NCBI RefSeq assembly: GCF_009769755.1
Contig: NZ_SDWJ01000001.1
Location: 1 to 64,000, forward strand
Origin: Sphingorhabdus profundilacus
Lineage (GTDB): Bacteria > Pseudomonadota > Alphaproteobacteria > Sphingomonadales > Sphingomonadaceae
Length of the DNA: 64,000 bases
Direction of reading: 5' to 3'
The number at the start of each line of letters is the position of its first letter. The first letter of the stretch is position 1. Shown piece after piece: positions 17,621 to 25,114 of the stretch. The notes beneath the pieces were generated by a model. That model worked only from the letters and a program-made list of their open reading frames with translations, had not been told where the DNA came from and ran no database searches. The position numbers and the translations under genes are program-made.

Positions 17621-18814
17621 ATGTTCAACAAATCTTTCGTCGTCCTGCTTTTGGCAGGCACGTCCACCGTGGCGCACGCCCAAGCGATTCCGGGAGCCAC
17701 GCCAAATCAGAATGGCGTCGCTACCGTTCTTGCGGCGCCTATTGGTGCCCCTTCGATCACAGCCATAGAGCTGCAGAACAGCCTGACAATTACGGACCCT
17801 GTCATCCGGGCAGACGCCTTGGCGCAATTGACACCGCAAGCATATAGTCTGGTTCCAGAGGTATCGCTCAACGCAGTCGAAGCACAGGAAACCAACATAT
17901 TGCGCTATGTTCGTGACCAACGCGGTAACGCTGAACGCCCGGATGGGAGCGAAGTCACAATTGACGATGCTGGCCGCCTGAGTGCCTTCGTTATAGGCGG
18001 CGCACGTTTTGGCAAATATGATGCCGCAACAGATCGTCCGCGCGTAAAAAATGACAATCGCATGGTCATGGGCGGCCTGAACCTCCGGCTGACGCCTAAA
18101 ACGACGCTTGGTGCCTTTGGCGGCTGGATGCAAAGCGATGTCGATTTTGAACAGTCTGCGACATCGGCGCCATCAAAACTGAGCAACTGGTTTGCCGGCG
18201 GTTTTGGCACCATAGGCGTCGGGCCCGTGTATATCGATGCCTGGGGCAGCTATACCAATCTCGATTGGACCTTGCGTCGCGGCTATGCTTTCAACGGCTT
18301 ATCGGGTGTATCCAATGGCAGCACGTCAGGACATGTATGGGCGGCCGGTGCGGCAACTGGCTTCAGCTTTTCTGCGGGAAATTTCGAGATAGAACCGTTT
18401 GCCGCGCTCCGTTACGCCAAAGTCAAAGTTGACGGCTTTAGCGAGAGCGGGTCGCCTGCTGCCCTCGACATTGGCCGTAATGACGCAGAAAGCCTGCGAC
18501 TAAATCTTGGCGGCCGAATTGGTACGAAGTTTGATGCAGGCGGCGTTGTGGTTCGTCCCCAATTGCGCGGTGGGTGGAACAAAGAGTTCAAATTGGACGA
18601 CGCCCGCACGATTTCGGCGGCATTTACCGACGGCACCATCAATACGCCATTCAGTTTCACCACAACCCCATTGCGCGGAGAATATTTCAATGCCGGGGCT
18701 GCCATCAATATTGCAGGGAACGGGCCTGTTTCGATTGCTGTCGATTATGATGCACAATTTGCCAAGGACAGACAGTTCCATGCACTATCGTTGACCGGGC
18801 GTCTGAAATTCTAG
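17621..18814 (+). CDS. Autotransporter beta-barrel outer-membrane protein
   Basis: 397-residue protein with signal peptide (1-21, ending AHAQA), a short passenger of about 110 residues and a C-terminal autotransporter-type barrel of about 280 residues that ends SLTGRLKF, with the terminal aromatic residue needed for barrel assembly. Barrel strands alternate in the usual way (GGARFGKYDAA, GGLNLRLTPKTTLGAFGGW, VYIDAWGSYTNLDW). The passenger has no recognisable enzyme domain. Start chosen at the ATG at 17621 because the signal peptide begins there; upstream in-frame starts would precede the EcfG promoter's transcript. A terminator follows at 18838. Confidence 0.85.
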   Translation: MFNKSFVVLLLAGTSTVAHAQAIPGATPNQNGVATVLAAPIGAPSITAIELQNSLTITDPVIRADALAQLTPQAYSLVPEVSLNAVEAQETNILRYVRDQRGNAERPDGSEVTIDDAGRLSAFVIGGARFGKYDAATDRPRVKNDNRMVMGGLNLRLTPKTTLGAFGGWMQSDVDFEQSATSAPSKLSNWFAGGFGTIGVGPVYIDAWGSYTNLDWTLRRGYAFNGLSGVSNGSTSGHVWAAGAATGFSFSAGNFEIEPFAALRYAKVKVDGFSESGSPAALDIGRNDAESLRLNLGGRIGTKFDAGGVVVRPQLRGGWNKEFKLDDARTISAAFTDGTINTPFSFTTTPLRGEYFNAGAAINIAGNGPVSIAVDYDAQFAKDRQFHALSLTGRLKF

Positions 18815-18837
18815 GCCAGACCGTACCTATTAGAAGG

Positions 18838-18864
18838 GGGGTGGCGTCATGCCGCCCCTTTTTT
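18838..18864 (+). terminator. Rho-independent terminator after the autotransporter
   Basis: Stem GGGGTGGC (18838-18845) with GCCGCCCC (18851-18858), one U-G wobble, five-base loop, followed by six T. It lies between the autotransporter stop and the convergent GH130 stop. Confidence 0.8.
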
Positions 18865-18865
18865 A

Positions 18866-20137
18866 TTACGCCATTCGCGATAGAATGTCCGGTATCGCAA
18901 AAAAGGCGAAACAGACCGAGCTGTCCGCTACTCCATAAGGCACGAACAGATCATCTCCGGTGCGGATCGCGCCGCAGGTGTAAACGACATTGGGAACATA
19001 GCCTTCGCGGTCTTCATCCGCCGCCGACAATATGGGGCTCGTGGTTCGGCCGAGGACCTTTGCTGGATCATTCTTGTCAAGCAACACCGCGCCGACCGCA
19101 TATTTTCGCATCGCACCGACGCCGTGGGTTAGGACCAGCCAGCCTTCATCCAGTTCAATCGGTGCACCGCAGTTACCGATCTGAATCAATTCCCAGGGGA
19201 ATTTGGGTTGGAGCAGCAATTCGCCCCCTTCCCATTCATCGAGGCTGTCCGAACGCAGCAGATAGAGATTCATGCCATCCTGCCGGCCGATCATCATATA
19301 TTGCCCGCCAATCTTACGCGGGAACAGCGCCATGCCCTTATTGCGGCCGGCTCCTCCCTTAATCGGGGTTAAAGTGAAATCATGGAAATCGCTGGTGCGT
19401 AGAAGTTCCGAACGAATGTCGCGCCCGCTATAGGCGGTATAGGTGCCGATCCATTCGCGGTTGCCATTGTCGCACGCGAACTCGACCAGACGCAGATCCT
19501 CAAGACCGTTGCGTTGCGCTTCGGTCACCGGAAAGATCACGGTGCCGGACAGGCTGCTTTCCGGGTGACGGTAAACGGCAACGCTGTCGGCGGTGGTTTC
19601 GCCCAGCATGGCAGCGGTTGCAAATGCAGGCTGATGCAACAGGCTGAGTTGGCGTCCTGCCGAAATAATCCCTTCGCGGAACGCTATGGTTGAAATATGA
19701 CCTTCGCCCACCGCGCGCAGCGAAAGCAATATGCGTGTGCTGCCGGGTTGCAACCCGGATTGGTCGGGATGGCGAACAACGCTTGGATTCATCAACGCGG
19801 CGGCAGCATAGCTGTATTCATGGCAAAAATAGGCACCGATCAACCGTTTGGTAGGTCGTCGCAGCTTGCTTCCATCAAGTTTCAGTGCAGTCTCAATCTG
19901 CTTGTAACGGTCGTCAAAGACGCGTTCGATCTGCCAATGCCGATCGGCAAAATCGTGCAGGACAATGCTCATTTCGCTCCGCACGGTGCGAAGATCGAGG
20001 CGAATGATGTGGTTGACCAGATTGCGAACACGCTCAATGTCCGGACCCGACGCCTGCCAGGCAAGGTGAAATGGGCGCACGACAACGCGGCTGGGGTCTG
20101 CGTGCAGCCGCAATTCATGGTGGACGAGGTCAACTAT
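18866..20137 (-). CDS. GH130-type glycosidase/phosphorylase, possible AUA start
   Basis: About 423 residues of the GH130 family (beta-mannoside phosphorylases and beta-1,2-mannosidases, five-bladed propeller). Typical blocks: DPSRVVVRPFHLAW near the N-terminus, NKGMALFPRKIGGQYMM, IGNCGAPIELDEGWLVLTHG and YVPNVVYTCGAI. The conserved region begins before the first TTG (20113). The next upstream codon at a usual distance is ATA (20137-20135), seven bases after AAAGGTG (20151-20145), which itself overlaps the stop of the glycosyltransferase gene; an in-frame TGA stands three codons further up. So either translation starts at AUA, or the TTG gives a shorter protein, or this strain has lost an ATG. 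It is last in the PRC-GT4-GH130 operon and probably trims or recycles a mannose-containing glycan. Confidence 0.85.
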   Translation of the reverse strand: MVDLVHHELRLHADPSRVVVRPFHLAWQASGPDIERVRNLVNHIIRLDLRTVRSEMSIVLHDFADRHWQIERVFDDRYKQIETALKLDGSKLRRPTKRLIGAYFCHEYSYAAAALMNPSVVRHPDQSGLQPGSTRILLSLRAVGEGHISTIAFREGIISAGRQLSLLHQPAFATAAMLGETTADSVAVYRHPESSLSGTVIFPVTEAQRNGLEDLRLVEFACDNGNREWIGTYTAYSGRDIRSELLRTSDFHDFTLTPIKGGAGRNKGMALFPRKIGGQYMMIGRQDGMNLYLLRSDSLDEWEGGELLLQPKFPWELIQIGNCGAPIELDEGWLVLTHGVGAMRKYAVGAVLLDKNDPAKVLGRTTSPILSAADEDREGYVPNVVYTCGAIRTGDDLFVPYGVADSSVCFAFFAIPDILSRMA

Positions 20138-20149
20138 GGTGTTTCACCT

Positions 20150-22540
20150 TTAATGTGTGGCGACCTTGGCCATTAAACCGGAGAGCGCGCAGTGCGCCAA
20201 TTGGAACGAGAGCACGGATTCTGCGCCTTCGTTCAGATTTACGCCGCGCGGATTGATTCCATCGCGGCAAGAACCGGTCAACATTTCGCCGATAGCGACG
20301 CTGCGATCATTTGCTCCGGTAAACCAGTCAAAGGCGCGGCTCGCATGGCCCAGCCAGTGCCCGTCGCGGGTCGCGTCATAGGCAGCGCTGGCACCATCAA
20401 TCGCGGCCCATGCTTCGACAGGTTGCTGGTCAAAGGGGAGGGGTGGCGCATATTCATGACCAAAACTATCCGACCCGACCGGCCTGAAATGACCAGACGG
20501 ACTGATCTGTAATTCCAAAATCCACTGAAGTGTTTCAAGACCGTGCTGCGTGACATCAGGGCGTTCAAGCCGAAGTCCGGCGCGGATCATGGCTTCTGAC
20601 ATCCGGCAATTGTCATAGGCCAGCACACTTTCAAACCATGGCCAATCAGAACGACGTGTCAAGGCGAGACGCGCGAGAAGGAAGTCGGCACCGTCCGATA
20701 AAATGGCGCGTGCCCTATCGTGATCGGGGTGCGATGCCAGCACATAATCGGCGCCAAGCATGGCAAATGCTGTGGCACGTGGAGATCCAAAATGGCGCGC
20801 ACTATCGATTGTCCCGTCGAACAGCTTTTGCGCCCAGTGGCGCAGTGAGGGGGTCAATCCTTCATGTGCGGTTGCACCCAACGCCCAAATTGCCCGGCCA
20901 CAACTGTCTTCAGATCCTGCGGCTTCGAGCCAATTGCGGGCAAAGCCCATAAAATTGCGAAATTCGCCGCTTTCATAATTCCAGGAACTCTGCACAAAAC
21001 TGGCAAAAATAACCGCCAACCGGGATCGTTCCGGCTCTGCCTGAGCGCCGAGCCGGTTCGTCAGCATCAAGGCCCGGGCATTGTCATCGACGCAATAGCC
21101 ATGCGCCCTGTCCGGCACGCACAAGATGGAATGCTGGATGATACCTGTGCCATCACACAAACGCGTCAAGCCTTCGATAGCGGTGCGCGCAGTTAATTGA
21201 AAAGCTGGCGCAGCGACAGGATGGAGGCTATTCAAAATCACGTCTTGGCAGCGCATGGCAAATGCCGGCCAAATCATGGAACGGCTGCGTTCATACCCTC
21301 GGCGCTGCAAGGTAAGCAAGCGTTCGGGGTTTTCGAGAAGTGCTTCAATTTCACCCGCCAGGGCCGCACTGTCATTAAATGGAACCAATATGCCATGGTC
21401 GTCAGCCAACAGCTCGAGAGCATGGGCGTAAGGCGTCGAAATCACTGCTTTGCCAAGCGCGAGCGCGTAAGAGAGCGTGCCCGATGTCGCCTGATTGGCC
21501 CCCTGATAGGGCGTTATGTAAATGTCAGCCGCTTCGATAAGGTCGAGAAGTTGTTCGGTTTCCAAAAACGCATCAATCCAATGGATATGTGCCTCAACCC
21601 CCAGAGATCGGGCCAAGCCTTGAAGTCGTTCCCGATAAGCCTCGCCTTCGCGCGCCAATAAATTGGGATGCGTTGCGCCGACGATGCAATATAGCAGGTC
21701 AGGATACGCGGCGAGGATATCGGGTAATGCAGAGATAACCGTTTCAATACCTTTGCCCGGCGAAAGCAGGCCAAATGTCATCAGCAGTTGCCGACCCTCG
21801 AACCCGAATTTCGCTTTGAAGTGGTTGGTCCGACCAAAGGGCCGGTCGGGAACGCCATGAGGAATTACTTCGATCTGATCGGCATTTGCGCCAAAGATGT
21901 CACGCAGCAAAAGGGCTGCGCGATCCGTCATCACGATCAGTTTTGTCGCCCGCGCGACCAGTTTTTGCATGACACGCATTTGATCGGGATCGGGATCTGG
22001 CATGACTGTGTGCAATGTCACGATCAAAGGTGCGGCAATCCGGTCGGTCAGTTCGAAAATTTTGTTGCCGGCAGGGCCACCGAATAGGCCGAATTCATGC
22101 TGAAGCCAGACAATGTCGGCACAGCTTGTTTCTATTGCTAGTGCTGCCGCGATGAAGCTTGCGCTGTCATCTTCGATGATGACTTTGTGAACAGGGGCAT
22201 CAAACACAAGGTCGTTAGCAGGGGGTGCCATGGCGTAAATGTCTATGACAGCTTCGGGAAAGGCAGCGGTGATCGAGGTGCGGATATCCGCTGTAAAGGT
22301 CGCGATGCCGCACCGTCGGGGTGTAAAGCCGCCAACAAGCGCAATATGCGGCATGTTGGGCATCAGCCCTGACTGCGATTGCACCAAGGGTTTTGGGATC
22401 AAATTCTCGGACGGATAGGTTTCAAGCACGGGCTGTTCGACCACAATGCCGAAGGCGGCATAGGGGGCCGAAAAAATGCGTCCCGGCCGGGGGGATGGCC
22501 GGGACGCGCTGGCAGGAGGGGTGGTCGCCAGCATGCTCAA
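20150..22540 (-). CDS. GT4 glycosyltransferase fused to an alpha/alpha-barrel domain
   Basis: 796-residue protein. Residues about 65-440 are a GT-B fold glycosyltransferase of family 4 (GGFTPRRCGIATFTADI for the acceptor loop, FGLLSPGKGIETVI, the donor-site block TPYQGANQATSGTLSYALALGKAVIST). Residues about 455-795 are an all-helical domain with repeated aromatic motifs (DRAHGYCVDDNARAL, WFESVLAYDNCRMSEAMI) resembling glycan-processing six-hairpin barrels. Nucleotide sugar and product are unknown. It lies four bases after the PRC-barrel gene and directly before GH130, in an operon with an EcfG promoter, which points to a stress-induced glycan. The first 60 residues are Pro/Ser-rich and low complexity. 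Confidence 0.85.
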   Translation of the reverse strand: MSMLATTPPASASRPSPRPGRIFSAPYAAFGIVVEQPVLETYPSENLIPKPLVQSQSGLMPNMPHIALVGGFTPRRCGIATFTADIRTSITAAFPEAVIDIYAMAPPANDLVFDAPVHKVIIEDDSASFIAAALAIETSCADIVWLQHEFGLFGGPAGNKIFELTDRIAAPLIVTLHTVMPDPDPDQMRVMQKLVARATKLIVMTDRAALLLRDIFGANADQIEVIPHGVPDRPFGRTNHFKAKFGFEGRQLLMTFGLLSPGKGIETVISALPDILAAYPDLLYCIVGATHPNLLAREGEAYRERLQGLARSLGVEAHIHWIDAFLETEQLLDLIEAADIYITPYQGANQATSGTLSYALALGKAVISTPYAHALELLADDHGILVPFNDSAALAGEIEALLENPERLLTLQRRGYERSRSMIWPAFAMRCQDVILNSLHPVAAPAFQLTARTAIEGLTRLCDGTGIIQHSILCVPDRAHGYCVDDNARALMLTNRLGAQAEPERSRLAVIFASFVQSSWNYESGEFRNFMGFARNWLEAAGSEDSCGRAIWALGATAHEGLTPSLRHWAQKLFDGTIDSARHFGSPRATAFAMLGADYVLASHPDHDRARAILSDGADFLLARLALTRRSDWPWFESVLAYDNCRMSEAMIRAGLRLERPDVTQHGLETLQWILELQISPSGHFRPVGSDSFGHEYAPPLPFDQQPVEAWAAIDGASAAYDATRDGHWLGHASRAFDWFTGANDRSVAIGEMLTGSCRDGINPRGVNLNEGAESVLSFQLAHCALSGLMAKVATH

Positions 22541-22544
22541 AATC

Positions 22545-22910
22545 CTACCAGGTAACGCCGTAATAGCTGTTGATCATCGTGCCATATGAGTCATCAAAGA
22601 CAGGGGCGTTGCCGCTTGAATGCTTGGGCGCTTTGTCAAGGGTCGGTTGGTCGATATCGACCACAAAGCCATTTTGCGTATCATCATATTTAAGCTTCTT
22701 CCAAGGCAGCGGATAATGATCTTCGCCCATGCCCAGAAATCCGCCGAACGACATCACGGCATATTCGACTTGGCCGGTTCGTTTGTTGACCATGAAATTC
22801 TGGACTTTGCCCATTTTTTCACCGTCCTTGTTAAATATGGTGGTTCCCTCGACCATATCTGATGCAATCAGCGACATTGTTTCTTTGTGCTCGGTTTCGT
22901 GGTCTGCCAT
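22545..22910 (-). CDS. PRC-barrel domain protein
   Basis: 121 residues with a PRC-barrel: TTIFNKDGEKMGKVQNFMVN followed by VEYAVMSFGGFLGMGEDHYPLPWKKL. Such stand-alone proteins are frequent in alphaproteobacterial stress regulons, and their ligand is unknown. The ATG follows AGGA by eight bases. It is the first gene of the operon continuing into GT4 and GH130. No signal peptide, so it is probably cytoplasmic. Confidence 0.88.
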   Translation of the reverse strand: MADHETEHKETMSLIASDMVEGTTIFNKDGEKMGKVQNFMVNKRTGQVEYAVMSFGGFLGMGEDHYPLPWKKLKYDDTQNGFVVDIDQPTLDKAPKHSSGNAPVFDDSYGTMINSYYGVTW

Positions 22911-22943
22911 GATTTTTTATCCTCTGGTGTGTCTGATAAAAAC

Positions 22944-22968
22944 AACTGGCAGAGGTCGGATATGTTCC
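22944..22968 (-). promoter_or_regulatory. EcfG promoter of the PRC-GT4-GH130 operon
   Basis: On the minus strand GGAAC (22968-22964), 17 bases, GTT (22946-22944), 34 bases before the ATG at 22910. Confidence 0.85.
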
Positions 22969-23024
22969 CGGAGAAATTCAGAAATTAGGCCATAGGACAG
23001 TAAATTGTCGACCGGTCGTGCGCG

Positions 23025-24062
23025 TTAGTCGGGCTGACCGGATATCCGGGTGAGAGCATTTTTAACCTTGCGCGCTTCGTCTGCCAATTGGGCTTCGCGC
23101 TTCGCACTTATTGGATCGGATGCGCTCATGCCTTCTGACTCTGCGTTGAGCCGATTGTCCATTTCCGAATCCCACTCCGTCAGAAGTGCCTGTTTGTCGC
23201 CGTCAGCAAGCTGTGGATCGGCAAGCAAAGCCTCTGGAGTGTCAAAATGTTTGCGCGGATTGGGTGTCATATCATCCATCGCCAAAATTGCGGGGGCCGC
23301 CGCCGCCAATCGTTCACGATGGACCAGAAGAGCCTGGCCGATGGTAGCGATTACAGTTTCAGGTTCGAACGGCTTGGTAATAAGGTAAGTGGGTTCGGGC
23401 CGTTCACCCGTCAGCAGACGTTCCGGGAATGCAGTGATGAAAATCACCGGCACATTCATCGCGCCCAATATGTCTTTCACCGCATCGATCCCGCTGGATC
23501 CATCGGCCAGGCTGATATCGGCGAGTACGAGCTCGGGTTGGGTTCTTGCTGCTAGCGCAACGGCTTCCGAACGGGTGCGTGCGACGCCGGTGACACTGTG
23601 GCCAAGCGCTTCGACAATCGAACGGATGTGCAATGCAATGATAGCTTCATCTTCAATGATCATGACCGAGGATTGCAGGCTATCGGTGATGGACTGCCGG
23701 GCGATTGCGGAATTGGCGGAAACCGACTCAACATCACTTCCGAGAATTTCGGCCGCCTCCTGCATACTGAACCCTTCTACAGCGGTTAAAAGCAATGCTT
23801 GCCGACCCTGGACCGGCAAACGCGCAACAAGTCCGTCGCCACCGCTTGGTTCGACCAACGCATCGTGTCGCCACAGTTGGTGAAATATGCGGTATAGTTC
23901 GACCCGTGCCGGTTTTTGGGCATCCAATTCTTCGGGCGCGAGCAAAAGCCCTTCCAGCACCTGACGCACAGCTGCGTCGCCCATTTTTTGCGATCCTGTC
24001 AGCGCACGCGCATAGCGGCGCAAGAAAGGGAGTTCAGGCGCAACCGCTGCTTTAAGTGACAT
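23025..24062 (-). CDS. phyR: PhyR anti-anti-sigma response regulator with extra C-terminal domain
   Basis: 345 residues. An N-terminal sigma-factor mimic (about 1-125, LPFLRRYARALTGSQ...EGFSMQEAAEILG) is followed by a receiver domain (about 133-250; IIEDEAIIALH, phospho-Asp in LADISLADG, Lys in LITKPFEPE). When phosphorylated, PhyR binds NepR and frees EcfG. Canonical PhyR ends near 265 residues. This one carries about 80 more: PNPRKHFDTPEALLADPQLA...LLTEWDSEMDNRL...AQLADEARKVKNAL, resembling a small protein usually encoded separately in alphaproteobacteria. Start at 24062 (MSLKAAVAPELP) rather than 24068, because GAGGA is then at proper spacing. Divergent from nepR-ecfG, with its own EcfG promoter. 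Confidence 0.93.
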   Translation of the reverse strand: MSLKAAVAPELPFLRRYARALTGSQKMGDAAVRQVLEGLLLAPEELDAQKPARVELYRIFHQLWRHDALVEPSGGDGLVARLPVQGRQALLLTAVEGFSMQEAAEILGSDVESVSANSAIARQSITDSLQSSVMIIEDEAIIALHIRSIVEALGHSVTGVARTRSEAVALAARTQPELVLADISLADGSSGIDAVKDILGAMNVPVIFITAFPERLLTGERPEPTYLITKPFEPETVIATIGQALLVHRERLAAAAPAILAMDDMTPNPRKHFDTPEALLADPQLADGDKQALLTEWDSEMDNRLNAESEGMSASDPISAKREAQLADEARKVKNALTRISGQPD

Positions 24063-24088
24063 ATGCATTCCTCATTCGAAACAGCCAA

Positions 24089-24113
24089 AACTGCCCGGAG
24101 CGGTTTTTGTTCC
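24089..24113 (-). promoter_or_regulatory. EcfG promoter of phyR
   Basis: On the minus strand GGAAC (24113-24109), 17 bases, GTT (24091-24089), 27 bases before the phyR ATG. It implies positive autoregulation of the general stress response. Confidence 0.85.
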
Positions 24114-24120
24114 GCGGGAC

Positions 24121-24146
24121 GGAACTTTTTCCCCGAGTATCGAGTT
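24121..24146 (+). promoter_or_regulatory. EcfG promoter of nepR-ecfG
   Basis: GGAAC (24121-24125), 18 bases, GTT (24144-24146). The spacer is one base longer than in the other eight sites. It starts eight bases from the divergent phyR promoter. Confidence 0.72.
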
Positions 24147-24212
24147 TACGCTAGCATGGATGGCAAGTCGCCACCCGTTTTTTCCATGACGGCAAGGAAT
24201 TCGGTGACAAAC

Positions 24213-24449
24213 ATGCAAATATCGCCGACACCCACCGGCCTACAATCGAAACCCATGCTGGCGGAGCAACAAGCAATGGTGAAAGCGAACAAGCCCGGCA
24301 ATCATGATTCGGATAGCGGAGCCGATCCAATCGCGGCCGCGCTGAAACAAATGCATGATGCGGTGGCAAATGAAGAGCTGCCTGCCGACTTTCTGAAGTT
24401 GCTCGATGAAATTGATATGAAGATAGCCGATAAAAAGGCATCGCATTGA
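24213..24449 (+). CDS. nepR: NepR anti-sigma factor
   Basis: 78-residue (from this start) anti-sigma factor that sequesters EcfG until phosphorylated PhyR competes for it. The two-helix NepR core is visible: DPIAAALKQMHDAVANEELPADFLKLLDEID (motif about residues 38-67; key hydrophobics IAAAL and FLKLLDEI). The start is uncertain. ATGs at 24186 and 24213 are in frame; neither has a strong ribosome site, and 24213 has AAGGA 15 bases up. Its stop overlaps the TTG start of ecfG (TTGA), which couples sigma and anti-sigma translation. Confidence 0.87.
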   Translation: MQISPTPTGLQSKPMLAEQQAMVKANKPGNHDSDSGADPIAAALKQMHDAVANEELPADFLKLLDEIDMKIADKKASH

Positions 24450-25081
24450 CGCGCGCGGGGGAGGCCATTGATCCTGACAAGGTGTTTCGCGACCAGCTGG
24501 TGGCGCTGCTGCCGTCTCTTCGCGCCTTTTCGCGGGGGCTATGCGGGCACAGGGAAATGGCCGACGATCTGGCGCAAGACACGATGATGCGCGCCTGGGC
24601 CGCACGCGCAAGCTATACCCAAGGTACAAATTTCCGCGCGTGGATGTTTATGATCATGCGTAACCAGTTTTATTCAACAATCCGGAAAAATTCGCGGACG
24701 ACTTCGCTTGATCCAGAGGTTGCTGAACGCATACTCGTGGTCGCGCCCGCGCAGCAAAATGGCATCAATGTCGACGATGTCGCCAAGGCTTTGCAAAAAT
24801 TGCCAGCGGAGCAAAGGGAGACATTGTTGCTCATCGGTGCAAATGGCCTATCTTATGACGAGGCTGCTGAAGTGATGGGATGTGCCATGGGTACCGTCAA
24901 AAGCCGCCTCGCACGCGGGCGCAGCGCGCTGGCCGCCATGATTGATGGTCCTGCCGACAACGCATTATTTGATTCCCCGCCGCAAAAGGCTAAGCTTGGC
25001 GAAGGTCATGAGGTCGCACATATATTTAGTGACATCCTGCGGGAACCACCCACGGCGAAGAGCGCGATAATCGCCAGCTGA
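24446..25081 (+). CDS. ecfG: EcfG general stress ECF sigma factor
   Basis: 211-residue ECF15-type sigma factor. Region 2: LRAFSRGLCGHREMADDLAQDTMMRAW and FRAWMFMIMRNQFYS (about residues 24-73). Region 4: LPAEQRETLLLIGANGLSYDEAAEVMGCAMGTVKSRLARGRS (about 112-155, helix-turn-helix). It recruits RNA polymerase to GGAAC...GTT promoters. The TTG start at 24446 overlaps the nepR stop and has AAAAAGG eight bases upstream; an in-frame GTG at residue 13 is the alternative. The unusual start codon and overlap should keep sigma output below NepR. Confidence 0.92.
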   Translation: MTRAGEAIDPDKVFRDQLVALLPSLRAFSRGLCGHREMADDLAQDTMMRAWAARASYTQGTNFRAWMFMIMRNQFYSTIRKNSRTTSLDPEVAERILVVAPAQQNGINVDDVAKALQKLPAEQRETLLLIGANGLSYDEAAEVMGCAMGTVKSRLARGRSALAAMIDGPADNALFDSPPQKAKLGEGHEVAHIFSDILREPPTAKSAIIAS

Positions 25082-25114
25082 ACCAAGTCAGGGTTGAGAA
25101 AAGGAATGCATTCG

